From Trametopsis cervina (lineage: Eukaryota > Basidiomycota > Agaricomycetes > Polyporales > Irpicaceae), in contig MU278349.1 of NCBI GenBank assembly GCA_022385755.1, forward strand, positions 744,001 to 808,000: DNA of 64,000 nt. Reading direction: 5' to 3'. Below, piece by piece: positions 34,452 to 45,168 of the stretch. How positions within the stretch are numbered: the first letter of the stretch is position 1; every line of letters starts with the position of its first letter. The notes under the pieces were generated by a model. The model saw only the letters and a program-made list of their open reading frames with translations, made no database searches and was not told where the DNA came from. The translations under genes and the position numbers were made by a program.

Positions 34452-36292
34452 GGTCTAGATTTATTTGTTGAACATTGTGGTATATGTATTCTATGTAGTG
34501 TATTACTAGTACTCTTTCTTTGTTGTATCTCTCAACCGGACAGGAACAGGCAATTCGACCAGTGGGGGCGCAGTAGTCAGTACCACTTCGTTCGTGTACA
34601 GCACTATCACTCGAACTCCGTCTGTGAAAGTGGTTGGAGCTCGGGTGTCTGCGTTGCAGCAATATCACATACAGTATACAACAGCGAGGTACTATACAGA
34701 GAGTACAAGAAGAAAAGACCGCAAATCCGAACCGCCAAAGCGGTCATAACAGTGAAGAAATATCTCACGAAGAGATAGGGTTTTCCAAAAATTGATATGA
34801 TGCAGCAGACAAGGAGTAGTCTGAATCGAGTTGCGCTCGCGTCGACGCGCGATACACCACCAGAGTACTATCGGCGACGTCGACGACACTAGGAGCGCGC
34901 CGCGAAGTGAACTAAAGGGCGGGTGGAAAGAAATATCAGTAGCGTACACAACATCTCCCCTCGTACATTACACCCGCCGTACAAGACGGCGGTTGTGATC
35001 AATTGATCACTGGTCAGCTAAGACCATTCACTGGTGTGGTGAAGGTAGCTTGGCGTTGTGCGCTACAGGTTCTTTTTTCCTATCGTTATCTAGGGGAACT
35101 TCGTAGGTACTTCGTGGGGACTAGTCGTTCATGAGTAGTGCATGGGCCATCCACGGGTCGTTCATGGTGCTTCGCGTGTACTTCATGTTTCCCTTGCCAT
35201 ACTGTAGAGGCAATCGTCATGATAGGGACGTTCACGCTTTCGGCGTTGTTAAGCGGTGAGGGTAGGTTCATGATAGGTTGGGTGTTGTTTCTGTCCGCAC
35301 ATCATGTGCGCACGCAATAGACAGTGCCCCTCGTTCGCGGGTACGCATGTTCGGGTAGATATTCAGGGGAGTAAACCCTCGTCGTTGTCGCGACAGCCTT
35401 TGCAGGCACGGCATATGGTTGCCAATGAACCCATTGCTGGGTCAACGTACAGATAATGTACGAACTATTATATAATAGTTTCACGGGCTCGAGGAGCTCG
35501 TGTCCTTTCCAGATGTACAGTACCAAAGGGACATGTGCCGGACTACTGCTGAACAGCAGCCACACATGCCACTGGCAAGTTCCACTCCCGCGGCCAAAAC
35601 CTTGGAAGCATCATTTGCCCTTCAGTGGCTGCATCCTTCAAGGACTACAACATTTAGTTGCAACAATTTCGTATACTTCGTATTCGTACAGTTCGCAGTA
35701 GCGACTTTGTGCACAGAAGTGCGCCACGCTCCTGCCTACATCATGAAGTTGTAGGTAATGCCGATAAGAAGGATGAAAACAGTATGAAAGTACGTAGCTG
35801 AGTAAGTCCCGACACCCGCCCAGCTCTCGCGGCGTTGCTGCCAACCTGGACTGCCCTACCCTCGCCGACAGGGTCTCTGGGATTGAGCGTCCAAGGCTTG
35901 CTGGTATGCCGCTCGGTCTTGAAGACCGGGCCCTGCTTGGGCCTATCGAGGAGAGCATGAGATACTCAGACCTTAGCCCGCTCGCGAGTAGGGACGGCAA
36001 GCATCCTGTATGGAACGAGCATCGCGGCTTCGAGTCTGCTGCATGAAGAAGAAGCAAAAAAAAATTGCGAGTATATGCGATATCCTGCATTTGAGGCTCC
36101 GATTGCACTTCCCTATGCTATTGTACACTCCGCTATGCCCGTCGCCGCAAAGAATGATAAGTCCCTAGAAAGGCAATGAAAGGTGGGACTCCTCTAATTG
36201 GAAGCGGTCTTGAGTGCCAACCATTGCTCTGCCACGCCCTTCTCCCCGTTTAACAACGAAACAATCTCGGTGAACGGCCTGGTGCTTTCGGA
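34452..36292. other. Long gene-poor stretch
   Basis: This is the longest interval without a supported gene (1841 bases). The first part is the MBP1 3' flank. The segment 35090-35280 is rich in imperfect ttcatg/cttcgt repeats. An 82-codon frame without an initial ATG at 35798-36046 on the plus strand looks codon-biased but has no start, splice context or family. I see no transposon ends or RNA gene. Confidence 0.4.
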
Positions 36293-37567
36293 ATGTCTGG
36301 CTTTACTCGCAGCGGCGCTCTCAGAGGGAGTACATCTGTCTACACCAGGAGTCTTCGTCACGCCAACGCCGTATTACCGCGATTTTGGGGCAAGCGTGTA
36401 GCTTGGCAAGACCCACGGCTGAAGGATGTCAAACCAAAGGATCGTATCAAGTGGTGGAATATTGTCCCCGGTGACCAAGTCCGGCTACGTGGCGACACAG
36501 AGAACGTGCTGAGAGAGGTTCAATCTGTGAACAAGCTCACGAACACGGTATACTTGAGAAGGGCGACAGAGGTGCGTAGACGGTGCCAACATTCAGCTCA
36601 TATCTCTCGTGTAACGTGTCGGCCATTCTACAGTCGGATAACCCTGAAACTTCCACACGTGGCCAAGGCGTACACTACTCTAAATGCCAACTGTTCGTTG
36701 GAAAACATCAATTCCCGCCTGAAGCAGGAAGTAGCGAACCCAAAGTTCTCCCGTACGTCGCCAGTTACTAATGTGTTGTGGAACGCTTACATATGATGCT
36801 ATGCATCGCAAGTGTGTTCGCAACACGTGTAGACATATCAGCTCCTCGGTGGCAGAACAACAGGGGATACTTCCTTTGGAAACGTTTTGCTGCCAACACC
36901 ACTCCTCGACTCCCGGGACAGAGCGCCGCAGCCGACGAACATATAATAATACCTTGGCCAAAACCTCCCAGTCGACCAAAAGCCGAGCGTACGCGCTTCA
37001 CTGTCATTATAACTGCAAAGTACTCATGCAGAAGTTTCAGCTACGGCGTATGATACTCCATTGCAAGCCGTCAAAGCAATTACATACGTCAAGCCCAGGC
37101 TGCCTTCAAACCCCGAGGCTATCCCTGACTTGCTGACGGAGCAGCTCTACATCAATGCTCTCAGACAGAGAAAAAATGTGAACCCTGCAGCTCCATTGGA
37201 AGTCCGTATCGGTAGAGAGCTATCGAACCCTCACTCTAGGGCCAAGAAACAGGCTCGCTGGAAAGCAGCTCAAGAACATCGACGCCAGCTGCTTGAAGAA
37301 TTCATGCAGGCTGAGATCAAGAAACTGAATGGTCGCACTCGAAAGGAGGCTAGACAGGAGGCTGTGTGGAAGTGGAAAAATAAGCTGGTAGAGGAACGCA
37401 AAGCAGAGTTGAAGAGGAAGGCTGATGTTCGCGGCCAACTCGCTAAACTGGAGAGAAAGAGGGTCATGAAAGCCCGCAAGGCCGCGAGACTGGAGCGGAA
37501 GCTGTCTGGTCTGGAACTCAAGGCAGCCGCGAACCAAGTCATCCCGACTGCAACTGCAACTGCATGA
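36293..37567 (+). CDS. MRPL24: Mitochondrial ribosomal protein uL24m
   Basis: This is a large-subunit mitochondrial ribosomal protein with a KOW domain. The basic, Ser/Thr-rich leader (MSGFTRSGALRG...) looks like a mitochondrial targeting sequence. The KOW region reads KPKDRIKWWNIVPGDQVRL, LREVQSVNKLTNTVYLRR and, after an intron, GVHYSKCQLFVGKHQFPP. Further exons give VFATRVDISAPRW and RGYFLWKRFAANTTPRLPGQ, then TPLQAVKAITYVKPRLP. The C-terminus is a long basic helix (EEFMQAEIKKLNGRTRKEAR) as in fungal uL24m. Three introns start near 36572, 36719 and 36991. The protein is about 350 residues, longer than bacterial L24 but usual for fungal mitochondrial forms. Yeast names this protein Mrpl40. 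Confidence 0.88.
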
Positions 37568-37927
37568 CATACTCCAAGTTTCCTTGTCCCTCTACATTCA
37601 TACAGTACACCCATGTAATCATCTGGCTGGTTATCAAACCGCACAAGCCCATTCCATTGCTGCAGCCTAACATGTCGTCTGCCTGAGTGATATTGTTAGC
37701 ATTGCTCTCTTGATTTTAGCTGAGATGCATCCTCTTGCCGCTTCGTGGGGTTCCCTTTCCGATTTGCTACATGGTCAAACTGGACCCAGAAGTATGTCGT
37801 CTACGAGTAAAACGTTGATACCTCGTACAGTAAGGCAGCGAGCGCCTTGGTTTCGGGCGACGCCGGCCTCGTCCAAGCGGCTTTTGCGGGACAAGTGCAA
37901 GCCAACGACCTTCAACCATCCACCACC
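37568..37927. promoter_or_regulatory. Upstream region of the COX8 gene
   Basis: These 360 bases follow the uL24m stop and precede the small cytochrome oxidase gene, both on the plus strand. They hold one 3' UTR and one promoter. I see no further coding segment. Confidence 0.4.
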
Positions 37928-38258
37928 ATGTCTGCTCTTCTGCGTGCCTCCTTGCGACAAGTCAGCGTTCGTCGTGCCTCTACGCCGAAACGTTTCATGT
38001 CCTCTGGGCAGGAGAAGGGCTGGGTACGACCTCAGCCGTGAATTACCGGGCTCGCTCACCAACTCCCCTCCGTTAATAGCACATTCCCTTCGACTATAAC
38101 AGCAAGACTGTCTTCGCGCTCAAGCTCAGCAGCTTCCTCATTGCAGGGTTTTCCATCCCCTTCGTCGCGTCCGTGTATCAGCTGTGAGTGCTCACACTCT
38201 GATTACACTTCAAACGTATTGACCACGCGACTGTAGACGCAAAGCAGGGACCGCTTGA
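37928..38258 (+). CDS. COX8: Cytochrome c oxidase subunit VIIc (Cox8)
   Basis: This is a single-span subunit of mitochondrial complex IV. Exons 37928-38023, 38080-38183 and 38237-38258 add up to 222 nt, a 73-residue precursor. The first 25-27 residues (MSALLRASLRQVSVRRAS...) form a basic amphipathic import leader, probably cut near RFMSSGQEK. The mature part is the family signature: HIPFDYNSKTVFALKLSSFL, then IAGFSIPFVASVYQLRKAG. The introns are 56 and 53 nt and fall just before HIPF and within the Leu codon of QLRK. Single bases at the exon ends complete the codons exactly. The gene is too short to show well as one open frame but is very well supported by its pattern. Confidence 0.93.
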
Positions 38259-38388
38259 GAGTGATATGTACTCTGTACGCCCACTTGCCCAATAGAATAT
38301 GTGGATTAGCCATTAAGTGAAAGATCACATTCATTCGCATATGCATCCTGTGTACTCGTCTACATCATACCGCGTTCATGGCAAGTTC

Positions 38389-41300
38389 TCATTCGACCGC
38401 TGGAGTATTTGCCTCGTCGTCATATCCTAGGTCCGACTGCTTTTGTACCTTTGCACCGGATGGATTGACCCGACAGTCACAATTTCGTGACATGAATCCC
38501 GGATCTCCGGCCAAGGCGTCCAATGCGGCAGAGGCTGCCTTTCTTGTTGCAATATTCGATGACCTGTCTGTGCCATCGGCTAGCCTGATCCCATGCACAA
38601 CAACTGCCTAGACTCAGGACGCTGGAATAGCACGGTTTAACAAGACGAGACTCACCAGCGCACGTAATATTCAGATCATCAGCCTCCTTCTGAATGCTGT
38701 GGCTTTGGCAATGCTCAGCCTGGAACAACTGCAACAACGTGGTAGCGGGGTGCGGCGAAAGTGTTTGTAACCTGATATGCCGGAGGTAGAATGGCTTGCA
38801 TATTTTGTTGAAGACAGTTTGAACTGCACCAATATCGTATCCCGCGCTGATAAATACGGCTCCCAAAACGGATTCGACGACGTCTGACAGTACCTATATC
38901 ACAACGTCAGAACAATGGGGAGCAAGAGAAGAAGGGCGCGAAATAACCTTCGGGGGCTCTGCCTCCAGCCAAAACTGTCCAGGCAGTCGGCCTTCAGCAT
39001 TCGCACGTTTATATTCCTGGTCCTTAAGTATATTTATTCGCTGGGCGTATGCGGCAATAGCCATACCCATATCGCCGCCGTATAGTATAGTTTTGTGCAG
39101 GCCAGTCAATACGCAAAGTGTCGCTAGGGCCTGATTAGATACCATCGCGCTCTGGAAGGATACATCAGTAAGTCTTCTATGAATAGAGAAGAACCTGCTG
39201 TACCTTGAGAAGGGTCAGAGTGCCAGGCGAAGACAAAGTATATTTATCGAAGATGTAAGACACGGCCACTAATATTGGATGAGTATACCGTATCCACCCA
39301 GTTACATTTCTCACTTACGCATGTCCAGCACTGCGTCGCCGAGAAACTCGAGTCGCTCGTAGTTTGGGGCTCCATTTACAGAGGAGTGAGTCTGAGGGTG
39401 AGATATCAGTTGCAGAATCGGTAAAGAGTCAAGTCACTGACCAAGGCTTCAAGGAGCACAGTTGGCTGCTCGAATTGATGGCCAGTAATCAACTCAACAA
39501 CCTGTACTTTATCACTGAGTGCGCCCCTGACTGCTGTTACCTCTGGTAAACCCAGCCGAGGAATGTCTAGCCACTGGTGAACTTTCGGTATGTCGATATG
39601 CAGTACTTTAGCGACGTTGAATGCGAGATCGTATCCACCACTAATCAACGCTGCTCCAAGGATAGCTTCGACAACATCTGCTACAGTCTGGTTCACATGT
39701 GTCAGTAACAGATATGCCCACTGATAGTCCTACTCTACCTTGTCGCCCAGCCATTGAATGGACAAATCATCGAGTTGCTTCTTCCTCTTTCCGCCTTTAC
39801 CCTGTTGACTGCAGGTAGAATCGGCGCCTTCCGCGTGATGTACTCTTGCGTCTGTCAGGCTATTCCCTCCAGTGCGGCTAGATTTATCAACATGTGGCTG
39901 CCAGACCTTTATACTCAGCGATTTGCTCTGGATATACTGTGGAAGTGCGCAATTCAGAGCACCAGCATGTAGTGCTTTGTTGGAGACGACCTGACCACGG
40001 ACATGGTTCAACGGGCCCTCGCGCTTGCCTGGCATGGTGGCGTACAGATAGGCAGAGACGAGATATTTCAGGTACGCATCGCCTATACCTTCATCGTTAG
40101 GAGCTCCGAACCGCTATGAATCGGCATCGCTCACCAAGAAGTTCGAGCCGTTCGTAGTTATACTCGACGTTAGCCATCGGAGGTGAGAGAGCTGCCAGTA
40201 GATGCTCGTCTGTGATAGCACTGTTAAAGTATTTTGCATTGAGTTCTTTTGCTAACAGCATTCTTTCCAGCATGTGTGTGATCGACGGAAGTAACAGTGC
40301 CGTACGAAAGGTGCTGTGGGCGCGTTCAGTGATTAGCACATTGACTTCGGATCTCACGGACCTAGCTGGAATAGTAAAACGACGACAAAGCTCTGGTATT
40401 AAGTCTGTGATAGTACTTAATGGCAATTACATAGAAATCATTGGGAGACGCACACTTCAGCACATTTTTTGGCTGAGCTGGCGGTCTTTGCCCGCAAGTT
40501 GGCGCCAGGTGATTAGCGGTAGAGGCTATCTGCGAAACTTCAAGCATCGGTTGTTCAGGGTTGCGTAGACCTTCGAAGTCCTTACGGCGGGCCTTGCAGT
40601 ACTCGAGAAAACTGTCATATCCTTCCTCTCGCTGGTATGCTGTCAGCATTGTGACGGCGGCTAAGAACTAGGAATGTACATACCACGCCATCTTCTGGCT
40701 TGCTAAGTGGTGACAGGTCTGTCCTGGCTCTTACTACAAGATGCCGATTAGTGAACTCTACCGCCCGATCTTGCACTATACAATCCTCTATGACTGAGCT
40801 GATAAGGTCCTCGCCATCACCCAACAAGTCGGTAGCCCATAGCTCCACGGCCTCTTCGACGTCGCGCCAAGGGATATAGCTCTGTATCATCGGAAGCTGC
40901 CATTGGGTGTCGACCGGAGGGGATTCTTCTTCCCATGTTTTATTCAAAGGTGCAAAGAGAAAAGGCAGGTCTTCCGAAGCGCATTCGAAAGGTTTGTTGA
41001 GCACTGATCTAGAGACGCGCAGGGTGTAGCGGTGCAACAGGGAGAACTCCCCAGGGGTGACAAGGAAAGGCGATCCTCTCCGCAGAGAGACTACAGTGCT
41101 TTCTCCAGCAGAGAAGAGCTTGAAACCAGCCAACTGTGGAAAGGGTACTCTAGCGAGGATGAGCATGGGAGCATGATATTGATCTCGTAAGGTACCTAGT
41201 GAAACGATGAGAGGGTATAGACGGTGTGAGCCAACGAGCAGAGCGTTCGTGAGGAATAATGGGCGTTTCTTGGTGTAGCGACGAGTGGTACTGCTTGACT

Positions 41301-41922
41301 TGGCGACTTCTGGGTTACAGTCTTCCGAGCTATAAACTGCTCCGAATCCTTGTCCTGTCCGGGGGAAGAATGCCTGATCCAAAAGACCCCAATTGAACAA
41401 CTCTCGGCAGAGACGGAAACACGCGTTAGTTTCGGCTTCAGAGGCTGACTGTGCCGGTGGACTTTTGAAAGATTTAATGGGCATATTGTCCGGTACTTTC
41501 ATCCTGCAAACGTAGGTACCCTCTTTCTCCTTGACCTTCCATTGAACGCCTACAGAAGGGTTCTGCACAAAGGGGTTGGCACAGATTCGCTGAGCTACCG
41601 CCACAGAATCCCCACGATATATCCTCAAGCCGGTAAGAGGGTCTTGAATATAATCGACCTCGTCATAGTCAGGTGTCGGGTTTTTAGCTGCCTGTTCAGG
41701 TGACAGCGATGCATACTGAGAAGCTGTACAGCCTGTACCGGGTTCTGTTCTAGCTTTCTTGGCCTTGCTTTGCTTTCCGATGCGACGGTCTTCGCTGCTT
41801 ATGGAGAGAGAACGCTTATGTCTGGTGGAAGATCGTTTGCTGTGATCATGAACAGTGCTTAGCTCGAGTGGAGCTGCAGAGGCAGAGTCGACTGACCCGC
41901 CACTGACTTCAGCACCGCTCAT
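38389..41922 (-). CDS. DCL: Dicer-like ribonuclease III lacking a helicase
   Basis: This is a Dicer-type nuclease that would cut double-stranded RNA into small RNAs. The N-terminus is about 90 disordered residues with basic clusters (RHKRSLS, KQSKAKKAR). Next comes a Dicer dimerisation-like domain (DPLTGLRIYRGDSVAVAQ to NACFRLCRELFNWGLLD). The linker up to VARTDLSPLSKPEDG and YDSFLEYCKARRKDFEGL is typical of Dicers. RNase IIIa keeps NYERLELLGDAYLKYLVSAY and DVVEAILGAALISGGYD. RNase IIIb keeps THSSVNGAPNYERLEFLGDA and DVVESVLGAVFISAGYD, so the metal-binding Glu/Asp sets are present. The end is a dsRBD (CAVVVHGIRLADGTDRSS...ALDALAGDP). There is no DExD/H helicase, and the next gene starts 97 bp upstream in the other direction. 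The protein is about 1000 residues, shorter than full Dicers. Confidence 0.9.
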
Positions 41923-42019
41923 GCCAACGACTGTAGCAGATATACCTGTGACACATAGTCATTAAACCTTTTTGGAGAATGCAGATTTGAAGAGACGTTC
42001 TACCTGAGTTCGTCCTGTA
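41923..42019. promoter_or_regulatory. 97-bp divergent promoter
   Basis: This very short interval separates the start codons of the Dicer-like gene (minus) and the orphan gene (plus). The two must share core promoter sequence or use overlapping 5' UTRs. It leaves no room for a missing Dicer helicase exon. Confidence 0.5.
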
Positions 42020-43762
42020 ATGGACAGTTCCAAGAAACCCCGCGTGCGCTACCCCCGAGCTTATATCGCTGGGGGTTTCGGGGTCCCAAAGTGAAGGTCA
42101 ATACTTCATCATCCTCATAGAGTCACGGTGCTGTGCACGCACTGGCAGCTGGCGTGCAAGGCGTCACTGACCCAGCAGGAGTGGTCCTGTACCACGAACT
42201 AATTGGCTTCGGGGATGCCACTACGACACCCCTCAGGATGTACAACAACGCGCCAACCCTCACATGGATAACTGAACGCTTGGAGCATCCTGCAGAGTCT
42301 TCTACTCCTCGCGTACACACGAAGGTGAAGTGCGAGCCATGTCTACCTGCTCGACTACCATCCACCGGTAGGTGCTGCACGTACTATGCTATATACACGC
42401 TTCTAACCACTCTACAGGATTTCTCCAACGTGAAGCCGAGTCGCTAGCACCCAGGGCGATCATAAGGCAACTACGCAGGAGTCCCTCGCCCCCGTATAGC
42501 GAGCCCTTTTCACCGGATTCTGACGATCACACAAGTTCCATTACAACTCCAGATAATGAGGAGGTACCAATAACTCCCCGAGAGAGGCGAGACAGTGTAT
42601 GGTCTACGATATCCTCCGCCGTCAATGCCTCCAAGCGGCTATCGAAAGGGAAAGGCCCTGCTAAGCACTGGAAAGTTGAGGCACGCTACCGGCTTTAGAT
42701 CAGCCCCAGTTTCACTTCGCTAAGTGCACCTCTTATAGCCGTATCAGATATTTGGTGCAGTAGAGAAGAGAGACGTAATGTTTCTAATGGAAGTGCGCGA
42801 CCGAGACTTTGAGGTCAGAGTGCCCCAAAATCTATGATGTGCCGTCTCCAACTTTTCATGGACAGATGTTGCTGCGAAAGAATGGGGACGTTACACCGTT
42901 ACTCCATGCCATGCGAATAGGTCATCAAGATGTGGCGGTCACTTTACTGGGCGCGTTTTCACGGTATATAAACCAATTGCAGGACGAAGAGCTGAGCCTA
43001 CCCCGCACGAAGACTCGGTTGAAGGCGCTTCGTAGGCTCAAACAATTTGCTGTATGAAGTTCATCACTGATCAACAATACAGGTACAAACCTCAAGCTTG
43101 CCATTGACTTTGGCCTTCAGACTCACCAAAGCGATCTCATCGCCTCTTTCCTTCAGACACTGATCATGAGTGAGGGAGACAAGTGGGTTTCGCAGCAAGC
43201 TGTCACAATTGCTGGCCTTCTGCGAGAAGGAAATGAGGCCAAGCCTGTTAATAATGCCCAAAGTACAGTCCGACGATTCGCGACGAAACAACTCGGGCGA
43301 GCGGATGCTATCGCCGCTCTGGAGGATTAGTAAGTCCGCCGTACCGTTTTATTTAACTGTGCTTACGTAGAGGAAGTATCGCAAACGCTACAGCAGACCT
43401 GGTCATGATTGGAGCATGGCATTGCGCTCTGGATAATATTGAAGCAGAGCCTATACCGGTGAGTTGTTTACTTTATGCCATACTCAACTAACGCCCCTTC
43501 CAGACATACTACTTTGCCCGAGATGATCGTGTATACAGGGCATTTGTCGATCGTCTAGACCAGCACAAGCAGGTCATCGACCGGAAGTGCACACGCAGAC
43601 TCAAGTGGCAAATGAGAGTCCTCAGGACTGTCATGGATGGCCGTAACGTCACTTATCGAGTGCGTTTCTCTCGAATAGCTTCGACTCTGATGGCACCAAC
43701 ATATCTTGCAGAGTAAAGTCGAGACATTGATGGAGGAATTTGACGAGGGTGCTGGAGTCTAA
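42020..43762 (+). CDS. Conserved basidiomycete protein of unknown function
   Basis: I recognise the pattern as a conserved agaricomycete protein without a named domain. The start MDSSKKPRVRYPRAYIAGG joins, after a short intron, SHGAVHALAAGVQGVTDPAG and LYHELIGFGDATTTPLRMYN. A Ser/Pro linker with PITPRERRDSVWSTISS follows. The best ordered part is helical: KNGDVTPLLHAMRIGHQDVA, TLLGAFSRYINQLQDEEL, LKLAIDFGLQTHQSDLIASF and MSEGDKWVSQQAVTIAGLL. Then come NATADLVMIGAWHCALDNIE, PTYYFARDDRVYRAFVDRLD and QMRVLRTVMDGRNVTYRSKV. It ends at EEFDEGAGV. The repeated helix pattern around TPLLHAMRIGHQDVA resembles an ankyrin-type pair, but I would not call it one. Several introns of 30-60 nt must be removed. 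The first intron (about 38 nt) is unusually short and its ends are my choice. Confidence 0.75.
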
Positions 43763-44129
43763 CCTCGCAGTCACAACCGCTGTGAAGCGACATTATGCTA
43801 TCCCACTGGCCGTCCTCTGCCGCATACATCGTGCCAATTCTTCGATCGAACCCGAGTGTGTTTCCTTCACTTGTGTATCAGGCCTCCACGTCCAGACCAT
43901 AGCCGAGTATGATCGAAGAACTACAGACAAGGTTCCGCCGGACGCATCCTCCAGGCTCTGTTTTGGGTGCCAGCCTGCAAGGCATGTGTGTAAGCACCCA
44001 TGCGGTCTGAAAGACATACGTAGGGTATGTCTCAACAGGCTCATCGATGTTTCCGTAGAGATGTGCGATTACTGTGTGTATACATTTACGTCCGGAGTAT
44101 CCATGAAGTGCTATATACCCGTGCCAATA
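43763..44129. other. Convergent intergenic region, no gene seen
   Basis: These 367 bases lie between two 3' ends facing each other. The plus-strand frame through it (43740-44186) overlaps both genes and has no protein-like pattern. Confidence 0.5.
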
Positions 44130-44923
44130 TCAAGTTGGGAATATGTTCAACTTCTTGTACCAGATGAATCCACCCGTGATGAGTAGGCTCAACAGTGCGT
44201 AGCCAAGGTCTAGTTGCATCACAGCGTACACCCAGGCAGTGGCCAACGGCGGACTCTGTGTCGCGGCTGTCAGGTATCCAAAGAGCTCTCACGGAGAATA
44301 TAACGCACGAGCCTCATCACGTCTTTCCAGTTAGCATGGTTCAATACCCAAATCATCCGTGAGCCAGCGACAACGCCCATAATGAGCAAAACTGCCTGCA
44401 TCCAACGGGTTTGTTTGTACCGATTGGCTGGTAAAGATGTTAGTGGATGTTGAACGAGTACGGTGGAAGCAACTCACTATACCATACAAATATTGATATA
44501 ACTGGTATGGACGCTGTCAAGCTGTCTATGTTACAATTTCGCCAGGTTGACACTCACTTGGAATGCCGGGGATCATTCTGTCCGCTATCGCCTCTAGCGT
44601 CGGCTTTCTGCCATACTGATAATGTGCAAGACTGGACAGGAGTTACACGCACGTGAGTCTTTGGAAGGGTGTGAAACGTACATTTCCATCATAAGCAACA
44701 GGAAGCTGTGAGGTATTATCAGGGCTGTTGCTGCGAAGAACTCCAGCCAGAATGGGGATAATAGCTCTTCTCCAGCCGCCTCTGGACTGGTCTCAGAACT
44801 AGTTGGGATTGTCTTCAGTACACCCGACTCCCTGATAATGCGCCATTGGTCTTCCTCCGTAATCTCGACCAGAGGGGCACCTTCGTCCGTTTTAGATTTT
44901 TGACTCTTGCGGTTTCTGGCCAT
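44130..44923 (-). CDS. Fungal multi-pass membrane protein (DUF7719-like)
   Basis: This is a small membrane protein of about 190 residues with a short acidic cytosolic N-terminus. The first exon starts MARNRKSQKSKTDEGAPLVE and contains EEDQWRIIRESGVLKTIP and the first helix FWLEFFAATALIIPHSFLLL. Later exons give HYQYGRKPTLEAIADRMIPG, a helix at SIPVISIFVWYTNRYKQTRW, a helix at AVLLIMGVVAGSRMIWVLN, and finally PPLATAWVYAVMQLDLGYAL and LLITGGFIWYKKLNIFPT. Four to five short introns are needed. The layout and the PP-LAT-WVY-V-QLDL pattern match the fungal DUF7719 family as I remember it. No function is known to me. The gene is convergent with the orphan gene to its left. Confidence 0.7.
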
Positions 44924-45168
44924 TGCAATTGTGCACGGGACACTGCCTGCGAAAGTCAAATTGCGGTGGTGGCTTGATCCACCAGGGATACGGTCACGGT
45001 AGTAAGTGTAGTCTCTGCTGCAAAGGTCCGACGCTGCGGCTCGTCATCAGTCCGGTCACCAGCGGCCCGAGTATCCTTTGTGGCGTAAATTTTGAAAAGA
45101 GACAGCTACAATTCGCTCAGTCACTGTAGATTTGAATCCGGGCGCGCAACCGAAAGCTACACTCTATC

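Noticed and set aside
35638..36108. 156-codon minus-strand frame
   Set aside because: No family pattern, poor codon use and Cys/Leu/Ser-rich composition. The opposite strand looks more coding-like over the same bases.
42123..42380. Possible Dicer helicase remnant upstream of the Dicer-like gene
   Set aside because: The minus-strand frame here shows no DExD/H or helicase C motifs, and the plus strand carries the start of another gene.
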